Shown piece by piece: positions 1-7,695 of a DNA stretch of 64,000 nt (positions are counted from its first letter, which is position 1; each line of letters opens with the position of its first letter). The DNA is from Hyphomonas johnsonii MHS-2 (GTDB lineage Bacteria > Pseudomonadota > Alphaproteobacteria > Caulobacterales > Hyphomonadaceae), in assembly GCF_000685275.1 (NCBI RefSeq), contig NZ_ARYK01000003.1, positions 186,001 through 250,000 of the forward strand. The letters are read 5' to 3'. The notes under the pieces are model-generated. The model was not told the DNA's origin and did no database searches. It saw nothing but the letters and a program-made list of their open reading frames with translations. Both the position numbers and the translations under genes were made by a program.

Positions 1-26
1 AGGCAGAGCATTGACACCCCGTCCGC

Positions 27-923
27 CTAGCGTGCGCCGCCATTGACGCGGGCACTCTCGATGAACTCATCGCAAATGCCGAGGTTTTCCGGGCTGACAA
101 TGATTTGCGTGCCCTGCTGGATCGCCTTGTCGCACGCGATCAATGCCCGCTGGAAACGGAAGAATTCCGGGTCCTTGTTATAGGCATTGGCGTAGACTTC
201 GGTCGACTTCGCATCGCCTTCACCACGGATGATCTCGGCCTGTTCACGGGCCTGGGCCTCGATCACGGTTTTCTCGCGGCTGGCCTGGGCACGGATCAGG
301 CGGGCCTTCTCCTCACCCTCGGCACGGATGCGCTGGGCTTCCTGGAGACGGGCCGACTGCATCCGGCTGTAGACGCCTTCGGCCACTTCGCGCGGCAGGT
401 CGGCCTGACGGATACGGACATCGATGATGTCGATGCCGTCATCGGTCAGGCGCTGGTTCACGTTGACCCGAATGCGGTCCATCAGTTGCGAGCGCTGGCC
501 GGAAATGATTTCCGGAACAGGCACGTCACCGAGGGCTTCGCGGATTGTCGAGTTGGTGATCTGGTTGAGCTGGCGGGCTGCCGCCGTCTCGGTCCGGAAA
601 CGCTGGTAGAATTTCAGCGGGTCCTTGATCCGCCAACGCACGAAGGCGTCAACTGTCAGGCGGCGTTGGTCGGATGCCAGAACTTCAATGTTCTCGATAT
701 CAAGCCCGATATTCTTCTTGTCGAGCTTTTCCACCTGCTGCAGCAGCGGGATCTTGAAGTAGAGGCCGGCCTGATCCTGGCCGGGTGCATTGTAGACCTG
801 CTTCGGTTCGCCGACCTGAAGCATCAGGGCCTGCTCGTCCTGACGGACAACGAAGAAGGAATTCAGGATTGCCATCAGGGCGATGCCCGCGATGACGACG
901 ATAAGCCATGCAAATGTGCGCAT
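27..923 (-). CDS. hflC: HflC, SPFH-domain subunit of the FtsH modulator complex
   Basis: A 298-residue protein with one N-terminal membrane helix (about residues 5-24, rich in I/V/A/L) followed by an SPFH/band-7 domain and a charged coiled-coil stretch rich in Q, E, R and A (about residues 185-240). In the family, HflC pairs with HflK in a large periplasmic-facing assembly that restrains the FtsH protease. Its ATG overlaps the hflK stop codon in a TAATG junction, so the two are translationally coupled. The length is normal for the family. The protease gene often found next (DegP-like) would lie beyond the left edge; the first 26 bases show nothing I can assign. Confidence 0.95.
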   Translation of the reverse strand: MRTFAWLIVVIAGIALMAILNSFFVVRQDEQALMLQVGEPKQVYNAPGQDQAGLYFKIPLLQQVEKLDKKNIGLDIENIEVLASDQRRLTVDAFVRWRIKDPLKFYQRFRTETAAARQLNQITNSTIREALGDVPVPEIISGQRSQLMDRIRVNVNQRLTDDGIDIIDVRIRQADLPREVAEGVYSRMQSARLQEAQRIRAEGEEKARLIRAQASREKTVIEAQAREQAEIIRGEGDAKSTEVYANAYNKDPEFFRFQRALIACDKAIQQGTQIIVSPENLGICDEFIESARVNGGAR

Positions 924-2074
924 TATTGTTGCCCTCCACGGGGTTTCGGTGCGGTCCGTTCAAGCGGCAGGTAGGGCACGGCGCCAGAGTCCTGGTCCAT
1001 GATCAGCTTGTCCGCACGCTCGAGCACCCGTTCCATGGTTTCGAGATACATGCGCTCCCGGGTCACGCGCGGTGCCTTGCGGTATTCGGCGTAGATCTGT
1101 TCGAAGCGCGAGGCTTCACCCTGCGCGTCGGCGAGAACCTGGTCACGATAGGCTTCGGCTTCCTGCAGGATGCGCTGGCCGGTACCGCGTGCTTGCGGAA
1201 CCACCTCGTTGGCGAACTGGGTCGCCTGGTTGATGTTGGTCTCGGCGTCCTGTTCAGCGACGTTCACGTCGTTGAACGCTTCGATCACCTGTTGTGGCGG
1301 ATCGGACCGGTCGATCGTGACAGCCAGGATCTCGATGCCGGCACGGTAGTCGTTGAGCAGGGCCTGGACTTGCTTGGCCACTTCCTGCTGCACGGTATCA
1401 CGTCCGGTCGTGATGACGCTTTGCAGCGGCGTCTTGCCGACCACTTCGCGCATCACGGATTCAGATACCTGTTCGACAGCCTCGGCCGGGTTCTTCACGT
1501 TGAGGATGAAGTTCTCCGGATGTTCGGAATCCACCTTCCAGAAGATCGAGAACTGGATGTCGACGATATTTTCGTCCTGCGTCAGCATCAGGCTCTCTTC
1601 GAGATTCTTGCCGATCCGGGTTTCCTTGCGGTTCTCGACCTCGACCAGGTCGTGTTCCTCGAACGGGGCTGGCAGGTGGAAATGCAGGCCGGGGCCGAAA
1701 TTCGTCTGCCACTTGCCGAAGCGGAATACGGCAGCCTGCTGGGTCGGGTCGACCATAACGACACTTGTCGACAGCCAGGCGAGCAGCGCGATGGCGATGA
1801 TGACAATAATGCCGAGCGGGCCGAAATTGGCGCCGGAGCCACCGCGGCGACGTCCGCCACCGCCTCCACCGCCGCCACCGGAACGCTTGCGGAAGCGTTC
1901 CTGCATGCGGCGCATCTGCGACTCAAGGTCGCCGTTTCCATTGCCGGATCCACCGGGCCCGCCGGGTCCGCCGGTTGGACGGTTCCAGGGCGATCCCCCA
2001 TTGTCCTTGTCGGAATCATCGTCCGATCCGCCGCCCCATGGGCCGCTGGACTTTGTCTTGTCATCCCAGGGCAT
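923..2074 (-). CDS. hflK: HflK, SPFH-domain subunit of the FtsH modulator complex
   Basis: A 383-residue protein starting MPWDDKTKSSGPWGG, the usual alphaproteobacterial HflK opening. A strong AGGAGG ribosome site 4-5 bases upstream supports this start over an upstream in-frame ATG at 2131. The N-terminal 85 residues are glycine-rich, with a run of nine glycines near residue 78. One membrane helix follows (about residues 93-115), then the SPFH domain and a coiled-coil rich in Q, E and A. It acts with HflC at the cytoplasmic membrane to regulate FtsH. The gene is transcribed ahead of hflC with a 1-base stop/start overlap. Confidence 0.95.
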   Translation of the reverse strand: MPWDDKTKSSGPWGGGSDDDSDKDNGGSPWNRPTGGPGGPGGSGNGNGDLESQMRRMQERFRKRSGGGGGGGGGRRRGGSGANFGPLGIIVIIAIALLAWLSTSVVMVDPTQQAAVFRFGKWQTNFGPGLHFHLPAPFEEHDLVEVENRKETRIGKNLEESLMLTQDENIVDIQFSIFWKVDSEHPENFILNVKNPAEAVEQVSESVMREVVGKTPLQSVITTGRDTVQQEVAKQVQALLNDYRAGIEILAVTIDRSDPPQQVIEAFNDVNVAEQDAETNINQATQFANEVVPQARGTGQRILQEAEAYRDQVLADAQGEASRFEQIYAEYRKAPRVTRERMYLETMERVLERADKLIMDQDSGAVPYLPLERTAPKPRGGQQ

Positions 2075-2170
2075 GGCCCCTCCTGTGTTGATTTCTATGC
2101 TTCTATATAGGTGTTGGGGTGATATGTGCATGCCTCACGCAGTGCTTCAAGGACGTAGGAGTAGCAACGG

Positions 2171-3421
2171 GTGTTTGGGTCGAAAGAGAAATCGCGGAAA
2201 AAGCTCGCGGATCAGGTGCGCGAGGCGCTCGGATCGCCGGACTGGCTTGAATCCGTGACAGTCGACGAATCCGGCCGGGCGATCCTTGTCTTGCTCGCTG
2301 ATCCGGCCGATCCGGCGGCCGCCGAAGCCCGGCGCATCGAATCGGAAGGCCGGGCAGAACTGGTGGCCGGCGTGCAGGCGGTGACCAGCATCCTGACAGC
2401 CCAGGCAGGGCAGGCGGCTCCTGCAGTGCCGGCAAAGACCAAGATCAACCTGATTCCGCAACGGACGCCCGCGCAGGTGCGCCCTGCGGACGGGGCGGCG
2501 AAAAAGGGCGGATCGCTGCACGCCTCGGGAGTTCCGCGCCGGGTATCCAAGGGTGCGCGCCTGTCCGACGAGGCCATGCTGCAGGGCGCGCCGTCGCAGG
2601 CCTCGGAGATTCCACCGATTCCGGGAATTGCGCGCATCCTGGTCGTGGCGAGCGCCAAGGGCGGCGTCGGCAAGTCGACCATCGCGGTGAACCTTGCCGC
2701 CGCGATGGCGAAGGCGGGCATGAAAGTTGGCTTGCTGGACGCTGATGTGTACGGCCCGTCCATCCCCACAATGCTGGGCATGCAGGACGCCCAGCCGAAG
2801 ACGGCGGCCTCCAAGAAACTGTTGCCGGTCGAGGCGCATGGCCTGAAGACGCTGTCGATCGGGTACCTGTCCGATCCGGACGCGCCGATGATCTGGCGCG
2901 GGCCGATCGTGATGTCGGCGATCTCGCAGATGCTGAACGATGCCGAATGGGGCACCCCGGACGACCCGCTGGACATCCTGATCATCGACACGCCGCCCGG
3001 AACGGGTGACGCGCAACTCGCGCTCGCACAGCGTGTGCCGGTGACGGCGGCCCTGATTGTCACCACGCCGCAGGAAGTGGCGCTGGCCGACGTGCGCCGG
3101 GGCGCGGCGATGTTTGCGAAGACAGCCGTGCCGGTCCTGGGCATCGTCGAGACCATGAGCTGGTTCGAGGATCCGTCGGGCGAGCGGCACTACCTGATGG
3201 GCGAGGGCGGCGGGACGGCCATGGCGATAAAGCTCGGCCTGCCGCTGATGGCCGAGGTGCCGATGTTGCAGGCGATCCGCGAAGGTGGGGATGCGGGCAC
3301 CCCGGCCGCGCTCGGCGGCGGCGAGCCGGAGCGCATCTTCCGCGCGCTGGCCCGCACGGTGGCCATCGGGCTCGACGCGCTGGAAACCAAGCCCGCCCCG
3401 CAAATCGTCTTCGAGGACTAG
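2171..3421 (+). CDS. mrp: Mrp/ApbC-family P-loop ATPase lacking cysteines
   Basis: A 416-residue protein with a GTG start. The N-terminal ~110 residues resemble the MIP18/DUF59 domain. A MinD-like ATPase domain follows, with a deviant Walker A motif SAKGGVGKS at residues 161-169 and the LIIDTPPGTGD signature. Family members are scaffold or carrier proteins for Fe-S clusters and use a conserved C-terminal CxxC. Here the corresponding segment (about residues 332-348, FEDPSGERHYLMGEGGG) has no cysteine, and I find no cysteine in the whole protein. It is divergent from hflKC. Family assignment is firm; the classical Fe-S carrier role is doubtful for this copy. Confidence 0.9.
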   Translation: MFGSKEKSRKKLADQVREALGSPDWLESVTVDESGRAILVLLADPADPAAAEARRIESEGRAELVAGVQAVTSILTAQAGQAAPAVPAKTKINLIPQRTPAQVRPADGAAKKGGSLHASGVPRRVSKGARLSDEAMLQGAPSQASEIPPIPGIARILVVASAKGGVGKSTIAVNLAAAMAKAGMKVGLLDADVYGPSIPTMLGMQDAQPKTAASKKLLPVEAHGLKTLSIGYLSDPDAPMIWRGPIVMSAISQMLNDAEWGTPDDPLDILIIDTPPGTGDAQLALAQRVPVTAALIVTTPQEVALADVRRGAAMFAKTAVPVLGIVETMSWFEDPSGERHYLMGEGGGTAMAIKLGLPLMAEVPMLQAIREGGDAGTPAALGGGEPERIFRALARTVAIGLDALETKPAPQIVFED

Positions 3422-3425
3422 GCGC

Positions 3426-4502
3426 CTAGTCGAGCCGGGACCGTTTCATCTTCGACCCGTCGGCCGGCAGCGAGAAGACCATGCCGTCTTCGCCGAGGAC
3501 AATCGGACCATCAAACGCCTTGTCGGTGCCTTTCAGGAACGCCGGATAGAGCGCCCGCGAAGGCAGGACCGGAATGATGTGTGTGAACACCAGGGCCTTG
3601 GCGCCGGCTTCCTGCGCGCTGGACGCGGCATCGACCGGGCTCGTGTGATAGGACGGGATATCCGCCATGATCTGCGCGATTTTCGGGCTACCGACCGCTG
3701 CCAGGTCAGCGCCGATGATGCCCACCATTTCCGTGTTCAGGGCTTCGTGGACGAGGATGTCGCTGTCGCGGGCAAGCGCGATCAGCGATTCACTGCGGGC
3801 GGTGTCGCCGCTGATCGTGACCGACCGGCCGGCATAATCGAACCTGTAGCCGACAGCCGGTTCGGCGGGCTGGTGGTGGACCGGAACTGCGGTGATGATC
3901 AGGCCATCTTCGTCAAGCACGCGCACCGTGCCGGCCGAAGCGTCAAACGGCATCGCCGTTGCGCCCTGGCCCGACGGGTTCATCACGACCGGGCCATGGT
4001 GCGCAATGCGATAGACGGTGTCCTGCGCATAGGATTCCTTCAGGCCACTGACGACCTGCTCAACACCGGTCGGGCCATACACCGGCAGTGGCGTCTCGCG
4101 TCCGCCGCCGCCCCAGGCCTGGAGGATCAGTTCGCCAAGCCCGTCGATATGATCCGAATGGAAATGCGTCAGCAGGGTTGCCTCGACCTTGTTCAGGGGC
4201 AGGCCGAGTTCCTGCATCTTGCGCACCGCTCCGCCGCCGGCGTCGATGACGAAGATCCGGTCGCCCGCAATCACGGCGGTCATCGGCCCGGCGCGGGTCG
4301 GGTCGGCCAGCGGAGATCCTGTCCCGACGAGGACTACGTGCAGGCCGTCCGGCAGGCGGGCGAGCTTGTCCTGGCTGATCGTGCGCTCGGCGACCCGCTT
4401 GAACAGGGCCATGCCGATCTGTTCGGCAAAGGCGGTGCGGATGACAGCGACCGCGAGCAACAGCGCGAGGCCGATGATGAGACCAATTCTCACAATCTTC
4501 AT
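3426..4502 (-). CDS. MBL-fold metallo-hydrolase (RNase Z/arylsulfatase-like), membrane-anchored or exported
   Basis: A 358-residue protein starting MKIVRIG; an in-frame TTG two codons upstream is the alternative start. The N-terminal ~25 residues form a hydrophobic helix, either a signal peptide or an anchor, so it probably acts outside the cytoplasm. The metal motif HFHSDH(I)DG marks the beta-lactamase fold, with later ligands suggested by SGDTARSES and by a late FTHIIP histidine. The sequence pattern is closest to RNase Z-like or arylsulfatase-like hydrolases. The substrate cannot be read from the sequence. The gene follows the SMP-30 gene by about 10 bases, so the two are probably one operon. 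It is convergent with mrp, 4 bases apart. Confidence 0.85.
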   Translation of the reverse strand: MKIVRIGLIIGLALLLAVAVIRTAFAEQIGMALFKRVAERTISQDKLARLPDGLHVVLVGTGSPLADPTRAGPMTAVIAGDRIFVIDAGGGAVRKMQELGLPLNKVEATLLTHFHSDHIDGLGELILQAWGGGGRETPLPVYGPTGVEQVVSGLKESYAQDTVYRIAHHGPVVMNPSGQGATAMPFDASAGTVRVLDEDGLIITAVPVHHQPAEPAVGYRFDYAGRSVTISGDTARSESLIALARDSDILVHEALNTEMVGIIGADLAAVGSPKIAQIMADIPSYHTSPVDAASSAQEAGAKALVFTHIIPVLPSRALYPAFLKGTDKAFDGPIVLGEDGMVFSLPADGSKMKRSRLD

Positions 4503-4512
4503 GGGCAAACCT

Positions 4513-5421
4513 TCAGGCGTTGAAATTCAGGACGAGGCCGGGCTCCGGCCACCGGCACTTGATCAGCTGCCCGGTGCTCGACAGCGTCAGCCAGGCATCC
4601 ATCATGTCAGCGCCGCCAAAGGCGATATTGGTGACCAGGAGGTCCGGGAATGCCGTATGGCTGAACGCACCTTCCGGTGTGATCGTTGTGATCCCGCCAT
4701 TCAGGATTGTCGCGACACAGACATTTCCCGCTGCCGTCATGGCCAGGCTGTCGAAATATTGAAGGCCCGGCATGGTGGCGACCACGCGGCCACCATTGAA
4801 GGGCGAGGCCGGCTTGATCTCGCCGGGCGCCGCCAGGTCGAATGCCCACATGCGTCCGGTCATGGTGTCGGCCATGAACACGGTCTGTTCGTCAGGCGAC
4901 AGGCCGACGCCATTGGGCGAGGAATAGTGGAAGTCCAATTCCGTGGCTTCGGAGGCGCCCTTCGCGAGGAAATAGAGGCCGCCGAAGTCACGATGGCGGG
5001 AATAGACCTTGCCGTGATCGGTGAAATACAGGTTGCCGGCCTTGTCGAACACGAGGTCGTTCGGCCCCTTGAGCGGATGGCCGTCGACCGTGTCGAGGAC
5101 ACGCTCGACCTTGCCTGTGGAAAGGTCGATCCGTTCGATCCGGCCGCCGGAATAATCGTCTGCGGCATTTCCCGGAATCGTCAGTCCGTCGACCGAGGAC
5201 CAGTTGAATCCGCCATTGTTGCAGCACCACAGGGCGCCGTCCGGACCGATGGCCAGCCCGTTGGGGCCGCCGCCGGGAATGGCGACAATTTCGCTCTTTC
5301 CGCCGCCCCAGTGACGCGAGATCACGCCTTTCTGGATTTCCACGACGATAACACTGCCGTCAGACATGACGACCGGACCTTCGGGAAACCCGAGTCCGCT
5401 GGAAATGAGTTCAAACTCCAT
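4513..5421 (-). CDS. SMP-30/gluconolactonase/LRE family hydrolase
   Basis: A 302-residue six-bladed beta-propeller of the SMP-30/luciferin-regenerating family. The three usual divalent-metal ligands are visible in context: Glu in FPEGPVV, Asn in KGPNDLVFD and Asp in FMADTMTGRMWAFD. Members hydrolyse sugar lactones or related esters; the real substrate is unknown. There is no signal peptide, so it is probably cytoplasmic. It lies about 80 bp after folA and just ahead of the metallo-hydrolase on the same strand, suggesting a folA-SMP30-MBL transcription unit without an obvious shared pathway. Confidence 0.85.
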   Translation of the reverse strand: MEFELISSGLGFPEGPVVMSDGSVIVVEIQKGVISRHWGGGKSEIVAIPGGGPNGLAIGPDGALWCCNNGGFNWSSVDGLTIPGNAADDYSGGRIERIDLSTGKVERVLDTVDGHPLKGPNDLVFDKAGNLYFTDHGKVYSRHRDFGGLYFLAKGASEATELDFHYSSPNGVGLSPDEQTVFMADTMTGRMWAFDLAAPGEIKPASPFNGGRVVATMPGLQYFDSLAMTAAGNVCVATILNGGITTITPEGAFSHTAFPDLLVTNIAFGGADMMDAWLTLSSTGQLIKCRWPEPGLVLNFNA

Positions 5422-5499
5422 GAGCGCCTCCCTGCCTTGGGGGCACCCTATGCACGTCCCGGCGGGCCTGCAACGTCTAACGCAACGTGAGGGCGAGTT

Positions 5500-6045
5500 T
5501 CAGGGGCGGGTGCTGGTGGCGCTGGCGTGGACACGGTCAAGCTGGCGGATCGTGAAGGCGTGGTTGTTGCCGTCACCCACGCCGAATGCCTCTGCCGTGC
5601 TTTCATGCCACTCCTGTGCATCGAGTGGCGGAAAATAGGCATCGCCTTCTGGCGCGGCATCGACATCGGTGAGGTAGACGCGGTCAGCCAGCGGCAGCGC
5701 GAGCGTGTAGATCGCTTCGCCGCCGATCACGAAGACTTCGCGCTTGCCGGTGCGCTTGGCGACGGCCTTGGCGGCATTCATCGCTGCCGGGAAGCTGGAA
5801 TAGACCCGCGCGCCGGGCGCGTCATAGGTCCAGTCGCGCGTCATGACGATGTTCTCGCGGCCGGGCAGCGGGTGCTTCGGCAGGCTTTCCCATGTCTTGC
5901 GGCCCATGATGATCGGGTGGTCCATCGTGACCCGCTTGAAGAACATCATGTCGCTCTTCAGGCGCCACGGCAATTGCCCTGCCACGCCGATCACGTTATT
6001 GCGCCCTCGGGCGACAATCAGGCTGAGTTTGACTTCACTATGCAT
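5500..6045 (-). CDS. folA: Dihydrofolate reductase
   Basis: A 181-residue DHFR starting MHSEVKLSLIVARG. The family landmarks are present: VIGVAGQLPWRLKSD, which carries the catalytic acidic residue, then the NADPH-binding GRKTWESLP and IGGEAIYTLALP. The reading frame stays open for 60 codons further upstream, but that part has no DHFR similarity and runs into the divergent VUT gene's leader, so the internal ATG was chosen. The enzyme makes tetrahydrofolate and recycles the dihydrofolate produced by thymidylate synthase. Here thyA sits 4 kb away, separated by an aquaporin and a TonB receptor, rather than next to folA. Confidence 0.93.
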   Translation of the reverse strand: MHSEVKLSLIVARGRNNVIGVAGQLPWRLKSDMMFFKRVTMDHPIIMGRKTWESLPKHPLPGRENIVMTRDWTYDAPGARVYSSFPAAMNAAKAVAKRTGKREVFVIGGEAIYTLALPLADRVYLTDVDAAPEGDAYFPPLDAQEWHESTAEAFGVGDGNNHAFTIRQLDRVHASATSTRP

Positions 6046-6193
6046 CGGACACGGCACCCGCCATTCAGGAAATTGTTTTCGCGAAACACTTTTTGTCTCG
6101 CCTTGCGGCTCGTTTGGAACACATTGTTCCCAGGACGACGCAACCTGAATTGTCAGTCCAGGCGTAACAATCACACTCTCGCAGGGATTCAAC

Positions 6194-6859
6194 GTGTTCG
6201 ATAGCTTCATTTCAATACTTACCAACGGTAATCCCGGCCTGCTCCTGCAAGTCGTGGTTGCGCTCGCACTGACTTTTGCGGCGATCTACCTTCTGAAGGG
6301 ACGCAGCTGGGCGCTGATGTATGTCGCCTTGATACCTTTCCTGAACTGGTCGTTCGGGGTGATTCCGGAATTCGAGTTGGTCGGAAAAGACGCGACGTGG
6401 ACACACGGAATTTCGCTGCATCCGATGACAATCATCACGGGCATGGTGTTCGTGATCCGTGATTTCGTTCAGCGCGAGATGGGCCACCGTGTGCTGGCCG
6501 TGATGGCGATGGCTGTGGCCTGGTCGTTTTTCTACGCCTGGCCGGTGATCGCGCTGGCCAGTGGCATCGCCTTCGCGATTTCCGAAGGTGTCGACTGGCT
6601 GATGTTCACATTCACCAAGTACCGCCTGTCGACGCGGATCCTGTTGTCGAGTGCGCTGGCCGCACCGGTCGACACGACGGTGTTCCTGTATGGCGCAGAC
6701 CTTGCCAAGCAGATCGAGTTCGGCGCCGAGCCGGGCAATTCATTGCATATCGCGAACTGGGTCGTGTTCGTGATCGGCAAGATGGTCGGCGCGGTTGCCG
6801 TGTCGATGATCATGCGGCGGCGTGAAGACCTCGGCCAGTTGGACCCGGCCGAGGCCTGA
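6194..6859 (+). CDS. VUT/YhhQ-family transporter, probable queuosine-precursor uptake
   Basis: A 221-residue membrane protein with a GTG start and about six hydrophobic segments. The sequence GMVFVIRDFVQREMGHRV and the later SAxAAPVDTTVFL stretch fit the VUT (vitamin uptake-like, former DUF165) family. Characterised members import 7-cyano-7-deazaguanine or other queuosine precursors. I recognise the family, not the substrate. The N-terminus overlaps the leader region of the divergent folA gene. It is convergent with the aquaporin gene, with only about 7 bp between stop codons. Confidence 0.75.
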   Translation: MFDSFISILTNGNPGLLLQVVVALALTFAAIYLLKGRSWALMYVALIPFLNWSFGVIPEFELVGKDATWTHGISLHPMTIITGMVFVIRDFVQREMGHRVLAVMAMAVAWSFFYAWPVIALASGIAFAISEGVDWLMFTFTKYRLSTRILLSSALAAPVDTTVFLYGADLAKQIEFGAEPGNSLHIANWVVFVIGKMVGAVAVSMIMRRREDLGQLDPAEA

Positions 6860-6866
6860 CGGGCCG

Positions 6867-7553
6867 CTAGGCGGCATCCTTCTCGAGGAAGCCGATGCGC
6901 GCTTTCATGCCGGCAAGGCCGGCACCGACAAGCGGGGCGATCAGGAACAGCCAGAGCTGTTCGATCGCGTGGCCGCCGACAAACAGCGCGGGCCCGAAAC
7001 TGCGGGCCGGATTGACCGACACGCCGGTCACCTGGATGCCGAGAATGTGGATCGCCGTCAGTGTCAGGCCGATTGAAAGGCCTGCCATCGCGGTGGGCGC
7101 AGCGGCATGTGTCGAGCCGAGGATCACGACCACGAACAGGAATGTCGCGACGACTTCGAACACGAGGGCGGCGAGAAGGCTGTATTCGCCGAGATAGCCC
7201 GCGCCCCATCCGTTCTGGCCCAGTCCGTTGACGTCAATGTCGTAGCCGGCCTTTCCGCTGGCGATAAGGAACAGGATCGCGGCACCGATCGTTGCGCCGA
7301 CAAACTGTGCCAGCCAATAGGTCAGCATCATCTTGCCCGTCATGCGGCCGGCGATGAATACACCGAAACTGACGGCGGGATTCACGTGGCACCCGGAAAT
7401 GCTGCCAATGCCGTAAGCCATGGCGACAATCGCAAGGCCAAAGGCAAACGCGATGCCGAGTTGGCCGACAAATTCTCCGGCGAGCACGGCTGCACCGCAT
7501 CCGAAAAGCACAAGCGTAAGTGTACCGACAAGTTCGGCGGCAAAGACTTTCAT
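6867..7553 (-). CDS. aqpZ: Aquaporin Z-type water channel
   Basis: A 228-residue major intrinsic protein with six membrane helices. Both half-helix motifs are present: SGCHVNPAVSFG and TGVSVNPARSFG. The His in TAIHILGI and the Arg of the second NPAR match the ar/R selectivity filter of water-specific AqpZ proteins. The start at MKVFAAELVG is placed by alignment to AqpZ and by a GGGAGGG ribosome site about 8 bases upstream; an ATG two codons earlier is possible. The channel carries water across the cytoplasmic membrane. The gene is divergent from the TonB receptor, so it shares the short Zur-like promoter region. Confidence 0.93.
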   Translation of the reverse strand: MKVFAAELVGTLTLVLFGCGAAVLAGEFVGQLGIAFAFGLAIVAMAYGIGSISGCHVNPAVSFGVFIAGRMTGKMMLTYWLAQFVGATIGAAILFLIASGKAGYDIDVNGLGQNGWGAGYLGEYSLLAALVFEVVATFLFVVVILGSTHAAAPTAMAGLSIGLTLTAIHILGIQVTGVSVNPARSFGPALFVGGHAIEQLWLFLIAPLVGAGLAGMKARIGFLEKDAA

Positions 7554-7664
7554 GTTCATTCCCTCCCAGTAAAAGACGACAGCATGCCGCCCCGCTGAAA
7601 ATCTGGGCCAGTTTTCCGACTGAGGCAATTGACATGTTCCGACTGCCAGCTAAAACGCACTGCC

Positions 7665-7677
7665 GTTACAGTATAAC
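7665..7677. promoter_or_regulatory. Candidate Zur operator
   Basis: The 13-bp inverted repeat GTTACAGTATAAC has arms GTTA(C/T)A, with five of six bases matched around a central G. It lies 19 bp before the TonB-receptor ATG. Its form matches the GTTATA/TATAAC palindromes that the zinc repressor Zur binds in alphaproteobacteria. The receptor has zinc-type histidine clusters, which supports the reading. Assignment to Zur is inference. Confidence 0.5.
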
Positions 7678-7695
7678 ATCCACAAGGTTCCTCCC

